In this document: positions 1 through 8,820 of the stretch, piece by piece
Position numbering within the stretch: position 1 is the stretch's first letter
How the letters are laid out: each line of letters opens with the position of its first letter
Origin: JBBDXS01 sp040902195
GTDB lineage: Bacteria; Chloroflexota; Dehalococcoidia; DSTF01; RBG-16-68-14
Length of the DNA stretch: 64,000 nt
NCBI GenBank assembly: GCA_040902195.1
Contig: JBBDXS010000014.1
Location: 124,001-188,000 of the forward strand
Reading direction: 5' to 3'
Made by a program: the position numbers and the translations under genes
The notes under the pieces: model-generated
What the model was told of the DNA's origin: nothing
The model's input: only the letters and a program-made list of their open reading frames with translations
The model's database searches: none

Positions 1-144
1 AGACCTACAGCGATGGCGGTTCTATGAAGCGCGTCACGTAACGCCGATTCCTTCCGCAACCCCCGCCAATCTCCCTGTTCCTTGTTCCCTGTTCCTTCTT
101 CCTAGTAAGATGCCTTTCGCGCGTCGAATCGACACGTTATTGCC
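1..144. other. Window edge and short intergenic stretch
   Basis: No complete gene is visible. One frame ends in TAA at 39-41 and could be the last codons of a gene entering from the left, but twelve codons are too few to judge. Positions 75-110 are a low-complexity run built on TTGTTCC; a similar run occurs at 16990-17020. Confidence 0.4.
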
Positions 145-1365
145 ATGACAGATTCCGCACTCTCCGATCTGCGCGTCGTCGAGCTGGCCCAGGGCATCGC
201 GGGCCCGTACTGCGGCAAGCTGTTCGCCGACCTGGGCGCCGAGGTGATCAAAGTCGAGCCGCTGGACGGCGACCTCTCGCGCCGCCTCGGCCCCTTCCCG
301 GACGACGAGCCCGACCCCGAGACGAGCGGCCTCTACCTCCACCTGAACACCGGCAAGAAGAGCGTCACGCTCGATGTCGCCGTCACGTCGGGCCAGGTCG
401 TGCTCAAGAAGCTGCTGGAGAAGGCCGACGTGCTGATCGCGGGCAAGGGCATCCTTTCTATCCCCGGCCTCGCGTACGAGGACCTGAGCGCCGCGTTCCC
501 GCGCCTGGTCTACGTCTCGATTACACCGTTCGGCACAACCGGCCCGTACGCCGGCTATCACGGCAACAGCCTCACCGCGATGGCGATGAGTTCGATCATG
601 TACAGCACCGGCGAACCCGATCGCGAGCCCCTCACGACAGGCGGTACGCCCGCCGACTACATCGCGGGGATCCATGCCTGGATCGGCGCGCAGGCCGCGA
701 TCGAGCAGCGCGAGCGCGACGGCGCGGGCGAGCACGTCGACGTCTCGCTCGCCGAGGCAGCCGCCTGCGCCGACGAGTACAACGGCGCCATGTACGCCTT
801 CCAGGGCGCGATCCGCCGCCGCTACTACTCGCGACACGTCTTCGGCTATCCGATGGACATCATGGCCTGTCAGGACGGCCATGTTGTCGTCGTGCCGGGC
901 GCGGCCGGCTTCCCGTCGCGGGGCATGACGGAGGCTGGCAGCGTCTCGCCGATGTCGTTGCTCATGGGCAACCCCGAGCTCGATCAGCACCCGCTGTTCC
1001 AGAGCGCGCAGGAGCGCATGTGCCGCTGGCAGGAGGTCGACGAGCTGCTCCAGCCCTGGCTCGCCGGCACGAGCGCAAAGGAGATCGTCGAGCTGGCGCA
1101 GGCGTTGCGCATGCCGTTTGCCTACGTCCCAAACGTCAAGGACCTGCTCGAGGACGAGCATCTCACGGCCCGAAACTTCTTCCGCAACATCGAGCACCCG
1201 CGCGCAGGTGAGCTGCCCTACTGCGGCCCGCCGTTCCGGATGTCCGAGACGCCGCCCCAGGTCGAGCGCGCCCCGCTGCGCGGGGAGCACAACGCCTCGA
1301 CGCTGCGCGAGCTCGGCTACTCGAAAGAAGAACAGGACATCCTGCACGAGAGGGACGTAACGTGA
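145..1365 (+). CDS. CaiB/BaiF class III CoA-transferase, first of pair 1
   Basis: This 406-residue protein is a class III (formyl-CoA transferase type) CoA-transferase, which moves coenzyme A between two carboxylic acids in the cytosol. The N-terminal block GPYCGKLFADLGAEVIKVEP is the family signature. Asp171, in PADYIAGIHA, sits where the nucleophile that forms the acyl-aspartyl anhydride is expected. The length is normal for the family. The ATG at 145 gives the full N-terminus. Its stop overlaps the start of a second CoA-transferase by four bases, so the two are translationally coupled and may form a heteromer. The substrate cannot be read from sequence. Confidence 0.9.
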   Translation: MTDSALSDLRVVELAQGIAGPYCGKLFADLGAEVIKVEPLDGDLSRRLGPFPDDEPDPETSGLYLHLNTGKKSVTLDVAVTSGQVVLKKLLEKADVLIAGKGILSIPGLAYEDLSAAFPRLVYVSITPFGTTGPYAGYHGNSLTAMAMSSIMYSTGEPDREPLTTGGTPADYIAGIHAWIGAQAAIEQRERDGAGEHVDVSLAEAAACADEYNGAMYAFQGAIRRRYYSRHVFGYPMDIMACQDGHVVVVPGAAGFPSRGMTEAGSVSPMSLLMGNPELDQHPLFQSAQERMCRWQEVDELLQPWLAGTSAKEIVELAQALRMPFAYVPNVKDLLEDEHLTARNFFRNIEHPRAGELPYCGPPFRMSETPPQVERAPLRGEHNASTLRELGYSKEEQDILHERDVT

Positions 1366-2711
1366 CAAAACCCCTCGACGGCGTACGCGTCCTCGATCTG
1401 ACGCAGGTCTTCGCCGGCCCGTCGTGCACGCGCATCCTCTCGGACCTCGGCGCGGACGTCATCCGCATGGAGGCGCCCGCGCGCGCCGACGTGACGCGCA
1501 GCCTGATGCACGTCGACAACGACGGCCAGGAGGTCCCGTGGGAGCGAGGGTTCTACTTCACCATCCGCAACGCCGGGAAGAAAGAGATCGTCCTCGACCT
1601 CAACCAGCTGCGCGCGCAGGAGATCCTCCGCGACCTGATCGCGCAGTCGGACATCGTCGCCGAGAGCTTTACGCCGCGGGTGATGCGCGCGTGGGAGCTC
1701 GACTACGAGCACCTGAAGGCGATCAGGCCTGACGTGATCATGATCTCGCTCTCGGGCTACGGACAGGACGGGCCGTGCTCCGACTGGTCGGCCTACGGCA
1801 TGAGCCTCGAGCCCGCGTCCGGCGTCTCGCAGCTCACCGGCTACGCCGGCGGCGCGCCGATGCGCAGCGGCCTCTCGTTCACCGACCCGTATTCGGGCTT
1901 TCTCGGCGCGGGCGCCGTGCTCGCCGCGCTGCACTACCGGCGTCGCACCGGCAAGGGCCAGTACATCGATCTGTCTGAGCAAGAGGCCGCCGTGCCGCTC
2001 GCGGGCGCTGCGATCATGGACTTCGCCATGAACGGACGGCTGCCGGAGCGCATCGGCAACCGCAGCGCCTCGGCCGCGCCGCAGGGCTGCTATCGCTGCG
2101 CCGGCGACGACGACTGGATCGTCATCTCGATCGCGAACGACGGCGGGTGGGCCGCCTTCTGCGACGCGATAGGCCATCCCGAGTGGAAGGACGACGCTCG
2201 CTTCGCCGACGTGCTCTCGCGTCACGCCAACCACGACGCGCTCGACCAGCTCATCGAGACCTGGACGCGCGATCAGGACCACTACGAGGCGTTCCACTTA
2301 CTCCAGCGCGCGGGCATCGCGGCAGCGCCGGTGCTCAACGGCAAGGAGCTGCTGCTCGACCCGCACATGCGCGCGCGCGGCCAGTTCGACGAAGTCGAAC
2401 AGCCGCACCAGGGCAAGCGGCCCGTGCAGCGCCACCTCGCCGCCAAGTTCTCGAAGTTTGAGGCGTCAGCCGACGCGGCCGCGCCGACGTTCGGTCAGCA
2501 CAACAAGGAGGTGCTCGGCGGGCTGCTCGGCCTCTCGGACGAAGAGCTGGCGCAGCTCGAGCGCGACGGCGTCATCGCAAGCGCGCCGACGTTGCCGGTC
2601 CCGGCGCAGTACATCAGCAGGGCGCTCAAGCTCCCCTACGACCGCTTCCTCGAGCTCGGCACGCTCCGCGCACTGGAGCCGGACTACAAACAGACGCTGG
2701 GGCTGGAGTAG
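1362..2711 (+). CDS. CaiB/BaiF class III CoA-transferase, second of pair 1
   Basis: A 449-residue class III CoA-transferase that starts at GTG 1362 inside the stop of the preceding gene (GTGA overlap). The signature AGPSCTRILSDLGADVIRME is near the N-terminus, and the candidate nucleophile is Asp175 in SFTDPYSGF. It is about 45 residues longer than its partner, mostly at the C-terminus. The pairing of a shorter and a longer member is repeated at 10409-12834, which argues for a two-subunit enzyme. An SDR follows 24 bases downstream and probably shares the transcript. Substrates are unknown. Confidence 0.9.
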   Translation: MTKPLDGVRVLDLTQVFAGPSCTRILSDLGADVIRMEAPARADVTRSLMHVDNDGQEVPWERGFYFTIRNAGKKEIVLDLNQLRAQEILRDLIAQSDIVAESFTPRVMRAWELDYEHLKAIRPDVIMISLSGYGQDGPCSDWSAYGMSLEPASGVSQLTGYAGGAPMRSGLSFTDPYSGFLGAGAVLAALHYRRRTGKGQYIDLSEQEAAVPLAGAAIMDFAMNGRLPERIGNRSASAAPQGCYRCAGDDDWIVISIANDGGWAAFCDAIGHPEWKDDARFADVLSRHANHDALDQLIETWTRDQDHYEAFHLLQRAGIAAAPVLNGKELLLDPHMRARGQFDEVEQPHQGKRPVQRHLAAKFSKFEASADAAAPTFGQHNKEVLGGLLGLSDEELAQLERDGVIASAPTLPVPAQYISRALKLPYDRFLELGTLRALEPDYKQTLGLE

Positions 2712-2735
2712 CGGCGCAACTACGTCAGGGGAGTC

Positions 2736-3491
2736 ATGGACCTGCACCTCACCGGTAAGGTAGCAATCGTTACGGGCGGCAGCCGCGGGATCGGACGCGC
2801 GATCGCGCTGGCGCTCGCGAGCGAGGGCGTGCGCGTCGCGGTCTGCGCGCGCGGCGAGGACGCCCTGCGCAGCACCGAGGCCGAGCTGCGCGCGCTAGGC
2901 GTCGATGCGCTCGCTATCGTCGCGGACGTGGAGCGCCCGGAGGACATCGAGCGCCTCGTTGCGCAGACCGTCGAGCGCTTCGGGCGCATCGACATCCTTG
3001 TGAACAACGCAGGCGGCCGCGCGCGCGAAGACACCGACGAGGTCTGGGACATGATCTACCGTTCGAACGTGCTGGCGGCCGTGCGCTGCACGCGCGCCGT
3101 CGTGCCGCACATGCGCGCGGCGGGTGGCGGCGCGATCGTGCACATCGCGTCGATCTTCGGACGCGAGACGGGCGGCACGCCGCCCTACAACGCGATGAAG
3201 GCCGCGATGATCAGCCACGCCAAAGCGATGGCGTTGGAGCTGGCTCCGGAGATCCGCGTGAACTCCGTCGCGCCGGGCTCCGTCGCGTTTCCCGGCGGCT
3301 CGTGGGGCCGGCGGCTCGAGGAGGACCCGGAAGGCATGCGCGCATTCGTCGCGCAGAACATCCCCATGGGCCGCTTCGGCACGCCGGAGGAGATCGCGGA
3401 CGTCGTGACGTTCCTCTGCTCCGACCGCGCCTCGTGGGTCACCGGCGCGTCGATCAACGTCGACGGCGGCCAGAGCCGGTCGAACATCTAG
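2736..3491 (+). CDS. SDR-family NAD(P)-dependent oxidoreductase
   Basis: A classical 251-residue short-chain dehydrogenase that should reduce or oxidise a hydroxyl/keto group with NAD(P). The nucleotide-binding motif TGGSRGIG is at residues 13-20, NNAGG at about 90-94, and the catalytic set is Ser139, Tyr151 and Lys155. The C-terminus has the usual VTGASINVDGG ending. ATG 2736 is preceded by a purine-rich CAGGGGAG. Directly behind the CoA-transferase pair, it probably acts on an acyl-CoA or the acid released from it. Substrate and cofactor preference are not determinable. Confidence 0.88.
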   Translation: MDLHLTGKVAIVTGGSRGIGRAIALALASEGVRVAVCARGEDALRSTEAELRALGVDALAIVADVERPEDIERLVAQTVERFGRIDILVNNAGGRAREDTDEVWDMIYRSNVLAAVRCTRAVVPHMRAAGGGAIVHIASIFGRETGGTPPYNAMKAAMISHAKAMALELAPEIRVNSVAPGSVAFPGGSWGRRLEEDPEGMRAFVAQNIPMGRFGTPEEIADVVTFLCSDRASWVTGASINVDGGQSRSNI

Positions 3492-3500
3492 CCCTCTCGT

Positions 3501-3605
3501 GTCATCCTGAGCCGGTCCTTCCGCAAGAGCGGAAGGACGAGGCGAAGGACCTCAGTGACCAATTGGCGAGGCCCCGCCACCCGTAAGACAAGGCTTCAGC
3601 CTGTC
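3501..3605. repeat. Intergenic palindromic repeats
   Basis: Positions 3501-3559 form an element that begins GTCATCCTGAG and ends CTCAGTGAC. Inside it is a perfect hairpin (3515-3524 pairing with 3529-3538). A second short palindrome (GACAAGGCT / AGCCTGTC) lies at 3587-3605. Both resemble other intergenic elements in this window. There is no T-tract, so these are not obvious terminators. Confidence 0.6.
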
Positions 3606-3613
3606 GGTTTCGC

Positions 3614-3619
3614 TACCAT
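3614..3619 (+). promoter_or_regulatory. -10 box, leaderless start
   Basis: TACCAT lies seven bases before ATG 3627. This spacing would place the transcription start at or next to the start codon, as for a dozen other genes here. Confidence 0.45.
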
Positions 3620-3626
3620 CGTTTCG

Positions 3627-4538
3627 ATGACCAATCCCCTCGCCCTACCCTGCGCCCGCCTCCTGCTCGATTGGCTGAACACCCGCTACGACGCCTCGTT
3701 CGTGATCAGCGACGCCTCCGGCGACGCCATCGTCGCGACGGACGGCGCACGGCGCGCCGGCGTCTACGTCGGGCCGTTGTGGGACGATGACGCGTTGTGG
3801 GACGAACGGCTCCGCGCTATGGAGTTGCGACTGAGCGGCGACGGCAGTTTCGTTCTGTGGGTGCCTCCGCAAGCCAACGTCCCGGTCGATGAGCCGGAGG
3901 CCGGCGAGTTCGTCCGCCTCGTGCAGGACGCCGCCGCTACGCTCGAGCCGGGCGCGCGCACGGAGGTCCTCTTCCCGCGGCCGGTCCGCCTGTCCAAGCA
4001 GCGCGAGGAGGGCGGCTACGCGTCGGTCACCGGCGCGCTGGGCCGCTGGTGGACGCGGATCACGGAGAAGGTCCAGGGCACCTTCTCCGTCAACGCGTCG
4101 GCGGTGCACCGCATCACACACGACGGCGAGAAGCGCGAGCAGCTCTGGGAGTGGATCGGGACGTTGTCGCAGGGCGTCTCTGTCGGTCAGGCCGCCGAGT
4201 TCGACGTGGACGAGGCGTGGACGCTGCAGCGTCTGCCCGCGGATGCGCCGAGCGGCTTCACGCTCATCGGCGCGCCGCCGTCGATCGATCCGACGGAGGG
4301 CATCGTTATTCGCCGTGCCGCGCGTAAGCGCCTCGCCGCCGCGAACGAGGCGCTTACGGCCCTCGACGTCGACTTGCGCGCGGTCGCGTTGGCCGCCATC
4401 TACGAATACGCCGAGCTCGAGACGGCGGGCGCGGCGATCAAAGCGCTCGATCCGTCGTTCTTTAGCGGCGCGCAGATCGTCGCCGTCCTGGCCGATGGCG
4501 ACGTGCGGCCCACCTTCGCGCCGCCAGCGCTGCCTTGA
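3627..4538 (+). CDS. Hypothetical protein
   Basis: A 303-residue protein that I do not recognise. It is mixed alpha/beta in appearance, has no signal peptide or membrane segment, and has few cysteines. An upstream in-frame ATG at 3555 exists, but the 24 extra codons come from repeat-derived sequence. I chose ATG 3627, which follows a TACCAT box by seven bases. It stands alone between the SDR and an oxidoreductase on the same strand. Function is unknown. Confidence 0.7.
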   Translation: MTNPLALPCARLLLDWLNTRYDASFVISDASGDAIVATDGARRAGVYVGPLWDDDALWDERLRAMELRLSGDGSFVLWVPPQANVPVDEPEAGEFVRLVQDAAATLEPGARTEVLFPRPVRLSKQREEGGYASVTGALGRWWTRITEKVQGTFSVNASAVHRITHDGEKREQLWEWIGTLSQGVSVGQAAEFDVDEAWTLQRLPADAPSGFTLIGAPPSIDPTEGIVIRRAARKRLAAANEALTALDVDLRAVALAAIYEYAELETAGAAIKALDPSFFSGAQIVAVLADGDVRPTFAPPALP

Positions 4539-4569
4539 CGCCCGCCCGCCTACACTCCACTCTTATCTC

Positions 4570-5658
4570 ATGCAACCCTCTGTAGGACTGATCGGCGCTG
4601 GGAATATCGGGCGATTCCATTCGCGGAGTCTCTACAACGTTTTGCGCATGGGGCTAATCGATGCGCGCTACGTCGCCGCCTGCGACCGTACCGTCGAGCG
4701 CGCGGAGGAGTTCGCGCGCCTGGCGCACCTCGAGTTCGTGACTGAGGACGCAGACGCGCTGATCAACCACCCCGACGTCAACACGGTGTACGTCTGCACG
4801 CCGACCGTCGAGCACAAGGAGCTCGTACGCAAGGCCGCCGGCGCAGGCAAACACATCTTCTGCGAAAAGCCGCTCGCGCGCACGCTCGAGGACGCGCGCG
4901 AAATGTACGACATCGTGCGCAACGCCGGCGTGCGCCATCAGGTCGGGCTGGTGCTGCGCCACTCACCGATCTTCACGGTGCTTAAGGAGCTGATGAGCGA
5001 CCCGCGCCTGGGCCGGCTCATGACGATCATCTTCCGCGACGACCAGTTCTTCCCGATCCAGGGCCACTACGCGAGCGACTGGCGCAAGGACTACGCTGTG
5101 ACGGGCGGCGGCACTCTAATCGAGCACTCGATCCACGACATCGATCTGCTGACGTGGCTCGCGGGCGACGTCGAGAGCTTGCGAGCGGAGACGCGCAACT
5201 TCGCGGGCCACACACAAGTCGAGGACCTGGCGACCGTGACGATGCGCTTCGCGGACGGGGCGACCGCGCAGCTCGTCTCGATCTGGCACAACGTGCTCAG
5301 CCGCCCCTCGACGCGTCTGCTCGAGGTCTTCTTCGAGAACGGCTACTTCGCGCTCGACCAGGACTTTCTGGGCGACATCCGCTACGCCACATACGCGACG
5401 GACAACGGCCGCATCGCGCAGGACGAGGTGCTTTCCCGCTATCTGGCGATCGTCGGGCTGGAGGGCGAGGCGTACGAGCGCGCGACCGCCGGCTACTCAC
5501 TCGAGGACTACTTCTTCCTCCGCGCGATCTCGGAGGGGCGCGACCCCTTCCCCGGCTTCGATGTCGCCGTGCGCGCCCACGAGCTGGTCGATGCCGTCTA
5601 CCGCTCGGCCGCGGACGGCGGCGCGCCGGTGTCCTGTCCTACAGGAACCGGAAGCTAG
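4570..5658 (+). CDS. Gfo/Idh/MocA family oxidoreductase
   Basis: A 362-residue NAD(P)-dependent sugar or inositol dehydrogenase-like protein. The Rossmann motif GLIGAGNIGRFHSR is at the N-terminus, the family EKP motif (HIFCEKPLA) follows at about residue 100, and GGGTLIEHSIHDIDLL carries the conserved acidic/histidine active-site region. Length and domain order (Rossmann, then alpha/beta C-terminal domain) are typical. ATG 4570 gives the exact N-terminus of the fold; a longer open frame upstream is only the shadow of the previous gene. The substrate is unknown. Confidence 0.88.
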   Translation: MQPSVGLIGAGNIGRFHSRSLYNVLRMGLIDARYVAACDRTVERAEEFARLAHLEFVTEDADALINHPDVNTVYVCTPTVEHKELVRKAAGAGKHIFCEKPLARTLEDAREMYDIVRNAGVRHQVGLVLRHSPIFTVLKELMSDPRLGRLMTIIFRDDQFFPIQGHYASDWRKDYAVTGGGTLIEHSIHDIDLLTWLAGDVESLRAETRNFAGHTQVEDLATVTMRFADGATAQLVSIWHNVLSRPSTRLLEVFFENGYFALDQDFLGDIRYATYATDNGRIAQDEVLSRYLAIVGLEGEAYERATAGYSLEDYFFLRAISEGRDPFPGFDVAVRAHELVDAVYRSAADGGAPVSCPTGTGS

Positions 5659-5842
5659 AAATCGGGGAACCCGGCCCCGCAAGCTCCGCCCCTCTTAAGG
5701 CGCGAGTCTGCTACACTTATGTCGTACCTGGAGATGCCAGGCGTACGCAAGCGTGGCGGCTGGGCGGACGTAGACTGGCCGCTGTGCGACCGGCTGTCCC
5801 TCGACAGGCCGCATCCATCAGACGGGTCGCTGGAGTAGACGA

Positions 5843-7714
5843 ATGAAGCTGTCCGACAGCGTTACTACCGCTCAGCCTCCGAAGGCGCGCACGGCGTCTC
5901 GGGAGGACTTGCGCAACGTCGCGATCATCGCGCACGTCGACCATGGCAAGACGACGCTGGTCGACGGCATGCTCCGCCAGTCGGGCCATATGGACGCGCG
6001 GGTGGAGATGCCCGACCGCGTGCTCGACTCCACGGACCTGGAGCGGGAGAAGGGCATCACGATCCTGGCCAAGAACGCCGCGGTGCGCTACGGCGACGTG
6101 AAGATCAACATCGTCGATACGCCGGGCCACGCCGACTTCGGCGGCGAGGTGGAGCGCGGCCTTACGATGGTCGACGGCGCGCTGCTGCTCGTCGACGCCT
6201 CGGAGGGGCCGCTGCCGCAGACACGCTTCGTGCTGCGCAAGGCGTTCGAGTCGCACCTGCCGATCATTCTCGTGATCAACAAGATCGACCGCGCCGACGC
6301 GCGCATTGCCGAAGTCGTGGACGAAGTGTACGAGCTGTTCCTCGAACTCGGCGCGACGGAGGAGCAGTTCGACTTCCCGATCGTCTACACGAACGCCCGC
6401 GCCGGACAGGCCTCGCTCGACCCTAACGTCCCGGGCGTAGACCTGCGGCCGTTGTTCGACACGCTGCTGACGCGGATCCCGGCCCCGGTCTACGAGCCGG
6501 GCCACGGTTTACAGGCGCTCGTCACAAACCTCGACGCGTCGCCGTATGTGGGACGTCTCGCGTTGTGCCGCGTCGTGCAGGGCAATATTCGCGCCGGACA
6601 GACCGTGGCGTGGTGCCGTCGCGACGGCAGCGTCGAGCTCGCGAAGGTCGCGCAGCTCTATGTGACAGAGGCGCTGGAACGTCTCGATGCGGCGGAGGCC
6701 GGGCCGGGCGAGATCATCGCCGTGGCGGGCTTCAGCGACATCACGATCGGCGAAACGCTGGCCGACCCCGAGAACCCCATCGCGCTGCCGGTGATCCACG
6801 TCGACGAGCCGAGTCTGTCGGTCACGATCGGCATCAACACATCGCCGCTCGCCGGACGCGAGGGCACGCTGTTGACCGCCCGGCTGCTGAAGAACCGCCT
6901 GGAGGCCGAGGTGATCGGCAACGTATCGATCCGTGTGCTGCCGCTGGACAGGCCGGACGCCTGGACGGTGCAGGGCCGCGGCGAGCTGCAGCTCGCGGTG
7001 CTCGTCGAGATGCTGCGCCGCGAGGGGTTCGAGATGACGGTCGGCCGGCCCGAGGTCGTCACACGCGAGATCGACGGACGTGTGCACGAGCCCGTCGAGG
7101 CGCTGACGCTGGATGTGCCCGACGAGTTCCTCGGCGTGGTGACGCAGCTCATGGCGCCGCGCAAGGGTTCGCTCCAGAAGACGCTGCACGGCGCGGACGG
7201 GCGTGTTCGCCTGGACTACATCATGCCGTCGCGCGGGTTGATCGGCTTTCACACGCAGTTCCTCACCGCGACGCGCGGGACGGGCCTGCTGCACCACGTG
7301 CTGCACGGCTACGAGCCCTGGCACGGCGAGGTGCCTTCGCGGGCGACGGGCAGTCTCGTCGCGGACCGGCGCGGCATGACAACCGGGTACGCGTACGTCA
7401 GCCTGCAGGAGCGCAGCACGCTCTTCGTCGGGCCGGGCACCGAGGTATACGAGGGGATGATCGTCGGCGAGAGCCCCCGCGCCGAAGACATGGACGTTAA
7501 CCCGACGCGCGAGAAGAAGCTGACCAACATGCGCGCAGCCAGCTCGGATTCGACCGAGCGGCTGACGCCGCCGACGACGCTCTCGCTGGAGCAGGCGCTG
7601 GAGTTCATCCGCCAGGACGAGTGCCTGGAGGTGACGCCGCTGTCGGTGCGGCCGCGAAAGGTGGAGTTGACGCAGCACCTGCGCGCACGCCAGCGGTCGC
7701 GGGGACGGGAGTAG
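5843..7714 (+). CDS. typA: Translational GTPase TypA/BipA
   Basis: A 623-residue ribosome-associated GTPase of the TypA/BipA family, involved in ribosome assembly and stress adaptation. G1 is HVDHGKTT at 31-38, the EKGITI switch I motif is at about 69-74, G3 is DTPGH at 92-96 and G4 is NKID at 146-149. The EF-G-like domains III and V and the BipA C-terminal domain follow, and the length is as expected. It stands alone and is followed by a clear intrinsic terminator at 7751-7781. The 184 bases before it hold nothing I can identify. Confidence 0.97.
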   Translation: MKLSDSVTTAQPPKARTASREDLRNVAIIAHVDHGKTTLVDGMLRQSGHMDARVEMPDRVLDSTDLEREKGITILAKNAAVRYGDVKINIVDTPGHADFGGEVERGLTMVDGALLLVDASEGPLPQTRFVLRKAFESHLPIILVINKIDRADARIAEVVDEVYELFLELGATEEQFDFPIVYTNARAGQASLDPNVPGVDLRPLFDTLLTRIPAPVYEPGHGLQALVTNLDASPYVGRLALCRVVQGNIRAGQTVAWCRRDGSVELAKVAQLYVTEALERLDAAEAGPGEIIAVAGFSDITIGETLADPENPIALPVIHVDEPSLSVTIGINTSPLAGREGTLLTARLLKNRLEAEVIGNVSIRVLPLDRPDAWTVQGRGELQLAVLVEMLRREGFEMTVGRPEVVTREIDGRVHEPVEALTLDVPDEFLGVVTQLMAPRKGSLQKTLHGADGRVRLDYIMPSRGLIGFHTQFLTATRGTGLLHHVLHGYEPWHGEVPSRATGSLVADRRGMTTGYAYVSLQERSTLFVGPGTEVYEGMIVGESPRAEDMDVNPTREKKLTNMRAASSDSTERLTPPTTLSLEQALEFIRQDECLEVTPLSVRPRKVELTQHLRARQRSRGRE

Positions 7715-7750
7715 TCGCGCCGGACTGAACGCGGGGCTTTTTGGCAATTT

Positions 7751-7781
7751 ATGCGCAGAACGTATTTTTCTGCGCATTTTT
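7751..7781 (+). terminator. Intrinsic terminator after typA
   Basis: A perfect ten-base stem (ATGCGCAGAA / TTCTGCGCAT) with a seven-base loop is followed by TTTT. It lies 36 bases after the typA stop. Confidence 0.85.
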
Positions 7782-7989
7782 GTATTCGCGATGGGCGCAT
7801 TTTCTCGATCATTTCCTGTGTGATCTGCGTCACGTTGGCCTGCCGGTCGCCCCGACGGGCGGCGGCGCGTGTGACGCTATCTCCCAAGGGTGGTTGTCTG
7901 AGGATAGGGCGCCGACGCGATAACGCGAAGGGCGTGGTGGCACTAGCTCGATGTTCGAGGTTCGAAGTTCGACGCCGGGCGGATGAGGT

Positions 7990-8049
7990 GTCAGGTCCCT
8001 CGGGCTCCCCGCCACCGTCGCGCTCTACCCCGCTCCCCTCGGGATGACA
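7990..8049. repeat. 60-base GTCA-ended repeat, copy 1
   Basis: It begins GTCAGGTCCCTCGGG and ends CCCCTCGGGATGAC, so the ends are imperfect inverted repeats. The copy at 10237-10296 matches at 57 of 60 positions in the same orientation. The remaining gene-free bases from 7782 to 8157 hold only this element, the palindrome at 8089 and a low-complexity TTCGA stretch at 7947-7975. Confidence 0.75.
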
Positions 8050-8088
8050 GTGGAAGCGGATGACAAGTTGTCGTCGGGGCGAAGTCGA

Positions 8089-8110
8089 GGACAGAGCTGA
8101 AGCTCTGTCC
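8089..8110. repeat. GGACAG palindrome
   Basis: GGACAGAGCT and AGCTCTGTCC face each other across two bases, followed by CTAC. This is one of several dispersed copies in the window. Confidence 0.65.
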
Positions 8111-8157
8111 CTACAGGGTTGGCCTCAGGGCGCCGGCGCGATGGCGTTCGGGTCGCG

Positions 8158-8697
8158 TTAGGTGTTCGCTGTGCGTTCGCGGTCGCGTTCGCGGTCGATG
8201 AGGTGCTGGACGGCCTCGGGGTCCGGGACGCCGGAGATGATGAACTGCTCCGACGAGCCCGCGGTCTGGCAGAGGACGTTGCCGAAGTCCAGGAACGTTG
8301 CGACGACGCCCTGCTTGCTCACAGTGATGTCCTGCATGTTGATGAGGTCGGCCGTCGCGATGCGCGAGCTGAAGGGGTTCGCTTTGTAGCAATCGACGAG
8401 GCGCTGGTTCGTGACGACCCAGATGTCGTTGTGGTAGGCGTACCAGTTCAGGAACAGCCGCACGCCCCAGAACAGCACCCACAGCACGACGAGCACCGCC
8501 AGCACGCTGCCCGCCGCGCCGAGGTCGTACTCGACGGCGAGCCAGCCGATGACGATCAGCGGCACGATGGCGACGACGAGCCAGAGGATGGTGCGCGGCC
8601 AGAGGAACCACCAGTGCCGCCGTCGCAGGTCGAGCACTTTTTCTCCGGCCTGGAGCTCGAACGGGAGGGATGGCGTCGGAGCGGCGGGCGCAGACAT
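8158..8697 (-). CDS. PH-domain membrane protein
   Basis: A 179-residue protein with two membrane helices (about 35-55 and 63-85) followed by a bacterial PH-like domain. The stretch WVVTNQRLVDCYK, then residues on to FLDFGNV, is the typical pattern of the YdbS/YdbT-like PH family. I chose ATG 8697 because the further upstream codons are AT-rich and low-complexity and do not look coding. The C-terminus is highly charged (RERDRERTANT). It lies inside the segment bounded by the two 60-base repeats. Its role is unknown. Confidence 0.75.
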   Translation of the reverse strand: MSAPAAPTPSLPFELQAGEKVLDLRRRHWWFLWPRTILWLVVAIVPLIVIGWLAVEYDLGAAGSVLAVLVVLWVLFWGVRLFLNWYAYHNDIWVVTNQRLVDCYKANPFSSRIATADLINMQDITVSKQGVVATFLDFGNVLCQTAGSSEQFIISGVPDPEAVQHLIDRERDRERTANT

Positions 8698-8805
8698 TGG
8701 TAAGGGAGATAACGGATGGAGGGGTGGGAGGGCAAGGGGGAGGTATTGTACATGCAAGAACATATGAGTTTGACATAAATAAGTAGGCACGTGCTCGTTT
8801 CCTCA

Positions 8806-8814
8806 TGATAAAAT
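8806..8814 (+). promoter_or_regulatory. Extended -10 promoter for the structured RNA
   Basis: TGATAAAAT matches an extended -10 (TGn followed by TAAAAT, five of six consensus bases). It lies in a short AT-rich patch that contrasts with its surroundings. The predicted start near 8821 coincides with the first base of the first hairpin of the RNA. A TTGACA at 8770-8775 is too far upstream to be its -35 box. Confidence 0.55.
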
Positions 8815-8820
8815 GATGAC

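Noticed and set aside
34..1368. Long open frame antisense to the first CoA-transferase
   Set aside because: It is a GC-rich shadow full of Arg and Val with no domain likeness; the sense protein is clear.
3515..3538. Hairpin as a terminator of the SDR gene
   Set aside because: There is no T-tract on either side, and the stem belongs to a dispersed repeat.
8770..8775. TTGACA as -35 box for the structured RNA
   Set aside because: The -10 at 8809-8814 is 33 bases further on, far outside the 15-19 base spacing.
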